A stretch of DNA of 43,230 nt from Microcaldota archaeon (GTDB lineage Archaea; Micrarchaeota; Micrarchaeia; Micrarchaeales; Micrarchaeaceae), in assembly GCA_030037495.1 (NCBI GenBank), contig JASHRG010000003.1, forward strand, positions 1 to 43,230, written 5' to 3'. The notes under the pieces are model-generated. The model made no database searches, had not been told where the DNA came from, and saw nothing but the letters and a program-made list of their open reading frames with translations. Position numbers and translations under genes: made by a program. Below are positions 21,745 through 29,042 of the stretch, piece by piece. Numbering within the stretch: the stretch's first letter is position 1; every line of letters starts with the position of its first letter.

Positions 21745-23715
21745 TTACTTTAGCCTTATAGAATCCAGGTTCATGGGTGCCCTCGAGTCTGCGTGGAGTA
21801 TCCTTCCTATTATCCTCGCCAGGTCTTCGCACTTTTGCTCCTCGCCGTGCATGGTGAATATGCTTTTCGGTTTTGGCCTCAGGTTGTCTACAAAATTGAG
21901 CAGCTGCCTTCTGTCTGAGTGCCCGGAGAACCCCTCTATGGTCTTCACCTGCATCTTCACGTGGATAGGCACAAGGTGGCCCTCGCTATCCGGAAGGGCG
22001 ACCTCTGTTGCGCCGTTCTGCAGCCTCCTGCCTAGGGAGTTGGTGCTGTTGTAGCCTACGAAAAGCAGCGCGTTCCTTGGGTCGTCAGCCAGCCTCTTGA
22101 AGTATTCCACGCTTGCGCCTCCATTCATCATTCCTCCAGAAGCAAGTATTACGCACGGCCCTTTTTCAAATACCTGCTCCCTCTCTCCTTTTACAACTTC
22201 AAAAATCTCGCTCTCGAACGGGCTCCTGTTGTTTAGTATCCTTAGCCTTATCCCCTCCTTCAGGTATTCAGGATAAGCGGTGTGTATAGCGCTAGCCTCA
22301 AGGATCATGCCGTCCAGATAAACTGGAACGTCGAACTCCCTTTTCTCGCCTCCCAGGAAGCTTTCAAGCACAAGCATTAGCTCCTGGCTCCTGCCAACAG
22401 CGAACAATGGTATGAGCACCTTGCCTCCGTTTTGCACAGTCCTCCTTATTGTGTCTATCAGCTCTGCTTCGGCATCCCTCCTATTGGGAGTTATGTTGTT
22501 CTGCCCCCCGTATGTGCTCTCTATGAACAGCGCGTCTATCCTGGGGTACTTTGTTGTTGCTGTATCGAGCAGCCTTGTGAATCCATACTTCATGTCGCCG
22601 GTGTGCACGATATTGTACATGCCCTCACCCGCATGCAGATGCACCGTGCCGCTGCCGAGTATATGGCCTGCGTTATGGTAGGTGAGCTTCAGCTCATCGG
22701 TTATGTTTGTCACTTCGTTGTAGTCCCTGCATACCGTGTGTGTGAGCATCTTCCTTACGTCCTTTTCATCGTAGAGAGGGGCCCCCCCGCTCCTCTGCAC
22801 AAGTTTTATGTAGTCATTAAGCAGAAGCGCTGCAAGATCCCTTGTTGGCGGGGTGCAGTACACAGGTCCATTGTAACCGAACTTGAAAAGATATGGCACA
22901 AAGCCCATGTGGTCCATGTGCGCATGAGTTATCACCACTGCATCAAGCTCGTTGATTGCAAAATTTGCGCTGTCCAGGTATGGAAACGCTTTGTTCTCGC
23001 CGTTGCCCTGGTTTGCGTCCATTCCCTTAACCGACGGTTCGGGGCTCAAGCCACAGTCTATTATTATCTTTGAGTGCGGAGTCTCAAGAAGGAGGCTGCT
23101 CCTTCCCACTTCCCTGAAGCCTCCTAGCGCCGTGGCTTTCAGCCACTCGCTTTTCATTATTGGCTTGTTTATGCTCTTTCCAACAGTTGTGAGGAATTTC
23201 TTCCTGAACTCCCTTTCATTATACATCAGCTGCCTTACCCCGTTTATGGTGTCGCTGTGCATTGTGGGTGTCCTGAGCACCTTTGGTGTCCAGTTTGTTT
23301 GTATGGCTATAGCCTTGAGCGAGGAGCCTCCCTTGCCTATGACAAGGCCTGGCTTAAGCGCATCTATGTACACTTCTGAGAATTCCGGAACGAACTTTAT
23401 GGAGCTGATTGAAGCCTCTTGTGGGATTATCTGCTTTATCAGTTCTTCCGCTTTGTTTGCGTCCATCAGGTGCTGCTGGTCGCTCCTGACTATTAGCTTC
23501 TTCTTTATTGAAGCGGCTATGTTCCTTACTACAGAATCGTCTTCATAGACCTGCTTTGGGTTTGTGACATAAACAACTATGTCAGGCCCCTCAAACTCTG
23601 CCTCCTTGAAGCCAACATCGCCGGGCAGCATCTCCTTTATCCTCTTGAAAAGCTCCTCGGAATGCAGCTTCCCGTTCCCGTTTGTCCCCTTATTTTGTCT
23701 TTCTTGGTCTTCCAA
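21745..23715 (-). CDS. fttA: KH-domain beta-CASP ribonuclease, transcription termination factor FttA/aCPSF1
   Basis: The product is 656 aa. Two N-terminal KH-like domains (GKGGSSLKAIA is the GxxG loop of the second) precede a metallo-beta-lactamase core with THAHMDHMGF (HxHxDH) and downstream DTG (VHTGDMKYG), then the beta-CASP region with ASGGMMNGG and the C-terminal SGHSDRRQL. This is the near-universal archaeal aCPSF1, which cleaves transcripts at U-rich 3' ends and ends transcription. A minus-strand TATA box (TTTTATATAG, about 23,778-23,787) lies upstream. Confidence 0.95.
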   Translation of the reverse strand: MEDQERQNKGTNGNGKLHSEELFKRIKEMLPGDVGFKEAEFEGPDIVVYVTNPKQVYEDDSVVRNIAASIKKKLIVRSDQQHLMDANKAEELIKQIIPQEASISSIKFVPEFSEVYIDALKPGLVIGKGGSSLKAIAIQTNWTPKVLRTPTMHSDTINGVRQLMYNEREFRKKFLTTVGKSINKPIMKSEWLKATALGGFREVGRSSLLLETPHSKIIIDCGLSPEPSVKGMDANQGNGENKAFPYLDSANFAINELDAVVITHAHMDHMGFVPYLFKFGYNGPVYCTPPTRDLAALLLNDYIKLVQRSGGAPLYDEKDVRKMLTHTVCRDYNEVTNITDELKLTYHNAGHILGSGTVHLHAGEGMYNIVHTGDMKYGFTRLLDTATTKYPRIDALFIESTYGGQNNITPNRRDAEAELIDTIRRTVQNGGKVLIPLFAVGRSQELMLVLESFLGGEKREFDVPVYLDGMILEASAIHTAYPEYLKEGIRLRILNNRSPFESEIFEVVKGEREQVFEKGPCVILASGGMMNGGASVEYFKRLADDPRNALLFVGYNSTNSLGRRLQNGATEVALPDSEGHLVPIHVKMQVKTIEGFSGHSDRRQLLNFVDNLRPKPKSIFTMHGEEQKCEDLARIIGRILHADSRAPMNLDSIRLK

Positions 23716-23831
23716 TCAAATCACTGGTGTTGCTGCAGCGCGGTTGCCTTGCTGATCCTTTCTATCTCCTACCCTCTCTATATAAAATGCATCAAAACAC
23801 ACGAAGGAATTGTTTGTCGTGTACTGTAGCT

Positions 23832-24497
23832 TCACTTGGCGTTCCCAAGCAGCTTTTCAAGGTCCTTTCCTGTATATTCAACGTAACCCGACTTTGTAAC
23901 CGCTGCGACTATTATGTTGTCGCCAGTGGCAGCGTCGCGCTTCATTGCGATTGCTATTGCCCTTGCTGCAACCTTGAGCGCGTCCTTTGTTGACATGCCC
24001 TTCTTGTAGCTGTCTTCCAGGTAACCAAGGGCTGTGTATGAGCCGCTTCCAGTTGCAGAGAACTTGGATTCACTGCTGTACCCTCCGAGCGGGTCTATCG
24101 TATACAGCTGTGGCTCATCGCCATCAACTCCGGCTACTGTTAGCATTACATAGAATGGCACCATCTTATTATCCTGAAGTATTATTGAAAGCAGCGATGT
24201 TGCAGACTTTGGGGAAAGTGGATTGCCCTCGTTCATTTTATATATCTCGTTCTGCGCCTTGAGTATCCTTATTATCTCCTGCGCATCCCCCACCCCGCCA
24301 GCTATTGTCATGGCAAGGTTTCCATCTATCTTGAATACCTTTCTTGCTTCACCAGACGCTATAAACGTGTCCATTGTGGCCCTTGCGTCTGCGCCCACAA
24401 CCACGCCGTCGCTGCATATTATGCCAACCGTTGTCGTACCCTTCATTATTTTCTTGTAATCGATATTGCTGCCAGACTGGTCCATTATTTCACCCAA
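23832..24497 (-). CDS. psmB: Proteasome beta subunit
   Basis: The product is 221 aa. A 20-residue propeptide ends in KG before the catalytic Thr (T21, TTTVGIICSDGVVVGADARATM). Lys and Asp of the active site are in place (D37-like GADARAT; K53-like ARKVFKI), and the GSGS motif (ATGSGSYTALGYLE) is present. It forms the proteolytic chamber of the 20S proteasome with an alpha subunit encoded elsewhere. A strong promoter (GAAAGCCTTATATAAC on the minus strand, about 24,575-24,593) precedes it. Confidence 0.96.
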   Translation of the reverse strand: MGEIMDQSGSNIDYKKIMKGTTTVGIICSDGVVVGADARATMDTFIASGEARKVFKIDGNLAMTIAGGVGDAQEIIRILKAQNEIYKMNEGNPLSPKSATSLLSIILQDNKMVPFYVMLTVAGVDGDEPQLYTIDPLGGYSSESKFSATGSGSYTALGYLEDSYKKGMSTKDALKVAARAIAIAMKRDAATGDNIIVAAVTKSGYVEYTGKDLEKLLGNAK

Positions 24498-24606
24498 GTA
24501 TAACTGCGAATGAAAAAGCTGCTAAAAACCAAAATAACTGGTCGAAAAATGTAACATACTATTTAACCAAACATAGTTATATAAGGCTTTCTTCATTTGC
24601 AAAAGA

Positions 24607-24858
24607 TTATGCGAAATCTATTACAGAGCCGTTGCCTATGAACTTCCTTGTCTTGTCCAATGGCTCTGCGTAGGCGAATGTCCTGTACACCTTTGTCACC
24701 TTTATTTTGTAGACATTGCCTATCCTGGTCTTTGCGTTCTTGATGAAGACAACAAAGTCCCCGACCTTGCCTATCCCCTCATCCCGCGCCCCCTTTGCGT
24801 CCACGCGCACCTCGTGGACCGAACCTAATTCCACTATCTCACGATCTATTCCATCCAT
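24607..24858 (-). CDS. TRAM-domain RNA-binding protein
   Basis: The product is 83 aa. GSVHEVRVDAKGARDEGIGKVGDFVVFIKNAKTRIGNVYKIKVTKVYRTFAYAEPL is a TRAM (OB-fold) domain, as in the small stand-alone archaeal TRAM proteins reported as RNA chaperones and cold-response factors. A GGGTGGAT ribosome-binding site and a TATA box (about 24,898-24,905) precede it. The GGAACC-type loops and overall length are normal for the family. Confidence 0.88.
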   Translation of the reverse strand: MDGIDREIVELGSVHEVRVDAKGARDEGIGKVGDFVVFIKNAKTRIGNVYKIKVTKVYRTFAYAEPLDKTRKFIGNGSVIDFA

Positions 24859-24958
24859 CTATCCACCCTAGGATAATGATTATAGTGATGCAGAATCTAT
24901 TTAAACTTGATTTGCAAACTTCAAGTTATCAGTTATTTGCCGAACCCTACCGAAAAAG

Positions 24959-25003
24959 ATGTTTCAGAAAAAGAAATTGAAAATAAAAAATCAAAAATTG
25001 ACG
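24959..25003 (-). terminator. U-rich 3' end of the TFB transcript
   Basis: On the minus strand, the sequence after the tfb stop is a run of T-rich blocks (TTTTTGATTTTTTATTTTC), the kind of U-rich tract used by FttA for termination. A repeated ATTGACGTCA (24997 and 25010) straddles the stop. Confidence 0.5.
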
Positions 25004-26203
25004 TCAGAGATTGACGTCAATATTGAGCTGCTCCTTGAGTTCACGGTACCTGTTCCTGATTGTAACTTCAGTTACTCCCGCAACATCTGCAACCTCCTTC
25101 TGGGTCCTGCGCTCACCTGCAAGTGCACCCGCAATGTAGACTGCTGCTGCACTAACCCCTGTTGGGCTCCTTCCAGACACAAGGCCTTTCTTCATTGCGT
25201 CCTTCAGAAGCTCAATGGATTTCTCCTGGGCCTCTCCAGAAAGCTTTAGCGCGTTTATGTACCTTGGAACATAGCTTATAGGATCCGTCAACGGGATCTT
25301 TAGGCCGAGCTCGTGCGATATTACACGATAAGCTCTTCCTATTTCCTTCTTTGGAAGCCCTGATATGCTTGAAATCTCATCAAGAGTCCTTGGCATTCCT
25401 GCTGCTCTGCAAGCAGCGTAGATCACCGCCTGGACAACTGTTTCAATCGGCCTTCCCCTTATAAGGTTGTTCTGCACGCACTTCCTGTAAAGAAGCGCAG
25501 CGCTCTCCCTTATGTTGTCAGGCAGGCCAAGATAGCTTGATACCCTGTTCAGTTCAGGAAGCGCAATCAGGTAGTTCCTTTCGCTTGAAGAGGCTATGCT
25601 TGCACGCTTGTGCCACTTCCTCATTCTGTATAATTGGGCCTGCCTCTTTGATGGTATCCTTACTCCTCTTATGTCCTTGTTGTACAGGTCTATTTCAGTG
25701 ACAAGGCCTCTGTTTGGCTTTGTGTACTTGATTGGGGCTCCTGTTCTTGCCCTGCTGTTTCTCTGGTCAGTGTCAAAAGCCCTCCATTCAGGACCTGTAT
25801 CGGTAACATTCTCTTCAATTACAAGGCCGCAGTTGTTGCAGACAAGTTCCCCCCTTTCATTGTCGAACATTAGATCGGTGGAGCTGCAGCTGGGGCATTT
25901 GCTTATCCTTTCATGGGTCTTTGCCATGTTGCCCTCACTAGATGAGGGCGCATTCATAAGCGCGCCTACAGGTGCGGGAAGATCCATTCCCTGCGGCATC
26001 ATTTCATTCTCTGAAGCAAGCATGCTCCTTGGCCTTCCCCTTCCTCTCTTTAGAGGTGATTCAATACTCAATTTGTTGTCCTTTACTATGATCTTCTTTA
26101 CCGTTGCAGAAGGAGTCATCTTCATCTTTGGCCTCTCAGCTGTCTTTCTTGGCTTGGCTGGCCTTGCCTTGCCTGTTGTTTTTCTTGTTTTAGACTTTGC
26201 CAT
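25004..26203 (-). CDS. tfb: Transcription initiation factor TFB with N-terminal AT-hook extension
   Basis: The product is 399 aa. The zinc ribbon (C103/C106, C122/C125), B-finger region (TDTGPEWRAFDTDQRNSRARTG) and two cyclin repeats (LPDNIRESAALLYRKCVQ... and LSGEAQEKSIELLKDAMKK...) are complete. TFB recruits RNA polymerase to TBP-bound promoters. Unusually, about 100 basic residues precede the ribbon, including RGRGRPR (53-59), an AT-hook-like motif. The long start is supported by a GGTGAT ribosome-binding site 5 nt upstream; an internal Met at 93 is the alternative. Confidence 0.95.
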   Translation of the reverse strand: MAKSKTRKTTGKARPAKPRKTAERPKMKMTPSATVKKIIVKDNKLSIESPLKRGRGRPRSMLASENEMMPQGMDLPAPVGALMNAPSSSEGNMAKTHERISKCPSCSSTDLMFDNERGELVCNNCGLVIEENVTDTGPEWRAFDTDQRNSRARTGAPIKYTKPNRGLVTEIDLYNKDIRGVRIPSKRQAQLYRMRKWHKRASIASSSERNYLIALPELNRVSSYLGLPDNIRESAALLYRKCVQNNLIRGRPIETVVQAVIYAACRAAGMPRTLDEISSISGLPKKEIGRAYRVISHELGLKIPLTDPISYVPRYINALKLSGEAQEKSIELLKDAMKKGLVSGRSPTGVSAAAVYIAGALAGERRTQKEVADVAGVTEVTIRNRYRELKEQLNIDVNL

Positions 26204-26302
26204 CTATATCACCAGTTTTGTTGCGTCTTCTCGAGGATCCGAGACAAAATTGTAAACAAATGATATTCCCCAAAATCAGACACTATATTAGTGAACACTC
26301 AC

Positions 26303-26317
26303 ATATTTAAACCTTTC
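26303..26317 (-). promoter_or_regulatory. BRE/TATA promoter of tfb
   Basis: Read on the minus strand, GAAAGGTTTAAATAT is a strong BRE-TATA pair. The predicted start of transcription near 26,280 gives a leader of about 75-80 nt before the tfb ATG. Confidence 0.6.
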
Positions 26318-26371
26318 TATGGCCTTCCTCTCTGCAACCGAGGTAACGTTTAAATAGTTATCGAGGATGTT

Positions 26372-26427
26372 CTGGGCATGTGACCGCGCATGGCGCAGCC
26401 CAGGCCCTAGAGGGGAGCTTTGCCTGG
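26372..26427 (+). ncRNA. Possible small structured RNA (two hairpins)
   Basis: CTGGGC (26372) pairs with GCCCAG (26398-26403), and CCAGGC (26400) with GCCTGG (26422-26427), which also encloses CCCT/AGGG. The two stems share CCAG, so they may be alternative. A plus-strand TATA-like TTTAAATA (26349-26356) is about 25 nt upstream. Part of hairpin 2 faintly recalls the SRP helix-8 pattern but lacks its loop. Weak candidate. Confidence 0.25.
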
Positions 26428-26479
26428 ATACTTTACAAAAAGTTAAAACAGAATTAATATTTTGTCATTTTTCGGTGAG

Positions 26480-26489
26480 TTTATATATA
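26480..26489 (+). promoter_or_regulatory. TATA box of candidate ncRNA
   Basis: TTTATATATA stands 25-27 nt before the first base of the folded region at 26510-26512. A short inverted repeat CACTA-CATTA-TAGTG (26498-26512) overlaps the predicted start site. Confidence 0.5.
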
Positions 26490-26509
26490 CGCGTTTCCAC
26501 TACATTATA

Positions 26510-26600
26510 GTGATGTGGATCGTGGCAGTTAAAATCTAATTTTCACTACCACCCTAAACCCACCCAAGGAGCATGGTTCGCCATGCTCCACCCACATCCT
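26510..26600 (+). ncRNA. Candidate structured non-coding RNA with own promoter
   Basis: About 90 nt fold into a closed three-way structure. The outer stem is GATGTGG (26512-26518) with CCACATC (26592-26598). Arm 1 is GTGG-AGT-AAAAT/ATTTT-ACT-CCAC, three helices stacked with two single mismatches. Arm 2 is a perfect 9-bp GGAGCATGG/CCATGCTCC stem closed by a UUCG tetraloop. The 5' end of the outer stem falls where the upstream TATA box predicts transcription to start. No open reading frame fits. It is not a tRNA (no T loop) and I cannot match it to a known family. Confidence 0.55.
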
Positions 26601-26740
26601 AATAAGTTTATAGCCAAAACACGGTGTTTATCGCATAGCACCGAACCCAGAAGAAAGGTATATAAACCTGAGCAGAAAAGTGTGGGATGTAAGGTGTAGA
26701 TGCATGGACGATGGAGGAAACTAATTAGATTAGGGTAATT

Positions 26741-28144
26741 CTAAAGTTCTGAATAAGGTATTCTCCTTTTTTCTGTTTCAATTTTCTTCTCCCTAGCTAG
26801 GTTTTCATATTGCATAGAGTAGCTGTTGTCGAATCTCCTATAGCAGAAATCACCAACAATTAAGCCTGTTATTACGGTGTTACTAAATTCTACTCCTTTC
26901 AATTTACTCTTAAGCTCATCGGTTTTCTTATTTAGATTCCCACCTCTAAACATAGGCATTATAAGTAGGACTCCGTCAGGATCACGTACATTGAAAATTG
27001 CCGTATACCTGTTACTCACGAGGTTATCATCGGCAATAACATCGAACCTCAAGTTGTCTCTGCTTGCTTGAAATGCAGGAATATAGAGTCTGTTAAACTG
27101 TATTATTCCGACGTAAGAGACGGGTAGATTAGTCTGGCATATTGTTACTCTTTTCAATAAGCCTGATTCTAGCATTTTATAGTAGGAGTACCTTGCGCTA
27201 CCTTGGGGCAGCCCATTATCTTTGTCTATATCTTGATAGCTCTTCTTGCCATTAATATTCAAATCTTTCAGTACCTTGTAGTCTCTTTCGAATATAGAGT
27301 ATAACGGTGGTTTTTTAAGATCAGGGCGCCTATGCCAGATTCGATCAGCTAGCATTTCAAAGAACTGGGGGCGCGTAGGTATGAAGCCGTATGTTGCCAG
27401 TACGGCCTTTACATACCATAGGCACTGATAATTTTGTAGTGCCCTATTTCTTAGCACATCCAATCCTGATTCCCCGGCTTTTATCTCCATGTCTGCTACA
27501 ACATATAGCAAGACATCGTACTCGCCTTTTACGAGAGCACAAAGTTGCACCATTGGTAGTGGTTCAAAAGCAGCTCTGAGCTCTTCAGTTGTAGGAACTT
27601 TATCGAGGAATTTTATTAGGACAACGTACTCTTGGAAACCTATTTTGTATGGGTCGAACTCGGCAGTGTATTTAAGACCATACTTTATTTCTAGCGCTTT
27701 AACTTTCCTTGTTGCTGCTTGCGCGCTTATGCCAAGAAGTTTGCCTATAGACTTCATTCTGGCCCTGCCGTTCATGCTCAGTATAGTTAGTATCTTTGCT
27801 TCTTCCTCAGTAACCGTAGGCGCCACAGTTTCTGAACCACTCTTTATTGGCCTTTCGTTTTGTTTTTGAGGCTCTAGCAGCATTCCATGGCTCTTAACTA
27901 TGGCCATCGCTTTTTCGAGCTCCTTTTCCTCTTTTGTTGCACTCTTCTTGATGAAAGCGCCTTGCTCAGTTATTCTACCAAAATATTCTGATGTGCGAGA
28001 TTTATTGCCTGCCTTTCCCTGATCAGCATACGACACCTTATACAGATAAAACCTACCTCCAATCTTACTTAGGTATATGTTTCCATACTCTGCCTTGAGT
28101 TCTGTGTATTTTTCTGCAACAAGCTTTGGGATACTTGCTTTCAT
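26741..28144 (-). CDS. Large tandem Lrp/AsnC-like regulator
   Basis: The product is 467 aa. Residues of about 110-170 form an Lrp-type HTH (EEEAKILTILSMNGRARMKSIGKLLGISAQAATRKVKALE), followed by a ligand-binding-like RAM segment (YVVLIKFLDKVPTTEEL...LCALVKGEYDVLLYVV). A second HTH-like block (DYKVLKDLNINGKKSYQDIDKDNGLPQGSARYSYYKMLESGLL) and another alpha/beta segment follow, so it looks like two Lrp-type units in one chain. The N-terminal 95 residues are of unknown type. Base composition is more AT-rich than the neighbours. Its promoter (minus strand, ATACTTAAATAG) faces the small-protein operon. Confidence 0.75.
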   Translation of the reverse strand: MKASIPKLVAEKYTELKAEYGNIYLSKIGGRFYLYKVSYADQGKAGNKSRTSEYFGRITEQGAFIKKSATKEEKELEKAMAIVKSHGMLLEPQKQNERPIKSGSETVAPTVTEEEAKILTILSMNGRARMKSIGKLLGISAQAATRKVKALEIKYGLKYTAEFDPYKIGFQEYVVLIKFLDKVPTTEELRAAFEPLPMVQLCALVKGEYDVLLYVVADMEIKAGESGLDVLRNRALQNYQCLWYVKAVLATYGFIPTRPQFFEMLADRIWHRRPDLKKPPLYSIFERDYKVLKDLNINGKKSYQDIDKDNGLPQGSARYSYYKMLESGLLKRVTICQTNLPVSYVGIIQFNRLYIPAFQASRDNLRFDVIADDNLVSNRYTAIFNVRDPDGVLLIMPMFRGGNLNKKTDELKSKLKGVEFSNTVITGLIVGDFCYRRFDNSYSMQYENLAREKKIETEKRRIPYSEL

Positions 28145-28325
28145 AATAATTTTATTACTATTTAAGTATTTAAAGCTTCTCCTTTATATGAGAGACATAA
28201 TGAGTAAATACAACTTTTTATTATTGAAATCTCCTTATATTTATGTATAGATGGGCATTTTGCATTATTAATAAGACAAACTATATATACTTTGGGCTCC
28301 ATAATATAATCAAGTGGGGATTGCC

Positions 28326-28499
28326 ATGGGTATGAGGAAGAATAGTGCTTCTAATCCAAATCGCGCTATTGCTAGATATCTCAACCATCCTTGGCGAAAG
28401 CCAATTCACCCAACTCTGAGATACAAGGTCTACGTGGCTTTCTTCTTTGTGCCCATGACAACTCCACAAACTATTCCTAGTGCTAAGCATAATGTTTGA
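28326..28499 (+). CDS. Small basic protein, first gene of a three-gene operon
   Basis: The product is 57 aa from ATG 28326 (a GTG at 28314 would add four residues). MGMRKNSASNPNRAIARYLNHPWRKPIHP is basic, followed by a short hydrophobic YVAFFFVPM. A TATA box (ACTATATATAC, about 28,280-28,292) and a GTGGGGA ribosome-binding site precede it. It is of the size of small ribosomal proteins but I cannot match it to one. It is followed after 5 nt by the next small gene. Confidence 0.5.
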   Translation: MGMRKNSASNPNRAIARYLNHPWRKPIHPTLRYKVYVAFFFVPMTTPQTIPSAKHNV

Positions 28500-28504
28500 T
28501 TTTT

Positions 28505-28633
28505 ATGATACCCATTGAAAAATATGGACCAAGAGAGCAGGACTTCCTTGAAAAGCATGAAGACTTTCTGTTCAAGCTTGATATCATTGCGCTTGTGAGC
28601 ATAATAGTGCTCGCTATAGCTATGATATTTTAA
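28505..28633 (+). CDS. 42-aa single-pass membrane protein
   Basis: ATG 28505 to TAA 28633. An acidic-polar N-terminus (MIPIEKYGPREQDFLEKHED) is followed by one membrane helix (DIIALVSIIVLAIAMIF) at the very C-terminus, a tail-anchored layout such as that of Sec61-beta-type proteins, though without matching sequence. The stop overlaps the start of the next gene by one base (TAATG), so the two are translationally coupled. Confidence 0.55.
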   Translation: MIPIEKYGPREQDFLEKHEDFLFKLDIIALVSIIVLAIAMIF

Positions 28634-28914
28634 TGCCTGGAAAACCTGGCGGGAGCATGGTGCGCAAACGGGGAATATTGCACAGATTCTATCTGATCGA
28701 GCCAAGGGAGAATGCCAGCGCGGATGAACTTGCCGAGAAGCTCATCTCTTTGAAGCCTGTTGAGGAGGTATTCCTCACTGATGGCGACTATGGGTTCCTT
28801 GTGAAGACAAGGTTCTTCGAAGGCAGTGAACCTGATGACATAACAAAGTACATTTCAAGGAACGTGAGCAAGAAGTTCGGAAAGATCGTGAGCTACTTCC
28901 AGTACAGGAAATAA
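28633..28914 (+). CDS. Stand-alone Lrp/AsnC-type ligand-binding (RAM-like) domain protein
   Basis: The product is 93 aa. HRFYLIEPRENASADELAEKLISLKPVEEVFLTDGDYGFLVKTRFF...DDITKYISRNVSKKFGKIVSYFQYRK has the beta-alpha-beta-beta-alpha-beta order and the V.EV...GDYGFLVK centre of Lrp/AsnC C-terminal domains, without an HTH. Such domains bind amino acids or tune full-length Lrp proteins by hetero-oligomerisation. A full Lrp-like protein is encoded divergently 180 bp upstream of the operon, a possible partner. Confidence 0.75.
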   Translation: MPGKPGGSMVRKRGILHRFYLIEPRENASADELAEKLISLKPVEEVFLTDGDYGFLVKTRFFEGSEPDDITKYISRNVSKKFGKIVSYFQYRK

Positions 28915-29042
28915 AACAAAACTTTACTTCCCATCAGAAAATTACAGGAAAGGCTTAAATATCACATCGTAGCATTGGTATCAAAGCTGTGCAATGCCAT
29001 GGGGGGACGGATTGCTTGCGCCGCTTGAATTAGTGAGGCCTA

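Larger units (their letters stand above)
26204..26740. other. 537-bp gene-free region upstream of tfb
   Basis: It holds the minus-strand tfb promoter, two candidate plus-strand structured RNAs, a perfect operator-like palindrome AAACAC-G-GTGTTT (26617-26629) and a third plus-strand BRE/TATA (GAAAGGTATATAAAC, about 26,654-26,668) whose transcript would run antisense into the 3' end of the regulator gene at 26741. I see no coding sequence, only a 12-codon ORF at 26701. Confidence 0.5.

Noticed and set aside
26400-26427. SRP RNA helix 8
   Set aside because: CAGGCCC...GGGGAGC resembles the SRP motif, but the GGAA loop and AGCAG are missing and there is no room for a full-length archaeal 7S RNA.
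26512-26598. tRNA gene
   Set aside because: The 7-bp closing stem is suggestive, but there is no T loop, D arm or anticodon arm of the right size.
26701-26739. 12-codon ORF resembling ribosomal protein eL41 at its start (MHGRWRK)
   Set aside because: Half the length of eL41 and without its Arg/Lys-rich remainder; probably chance.
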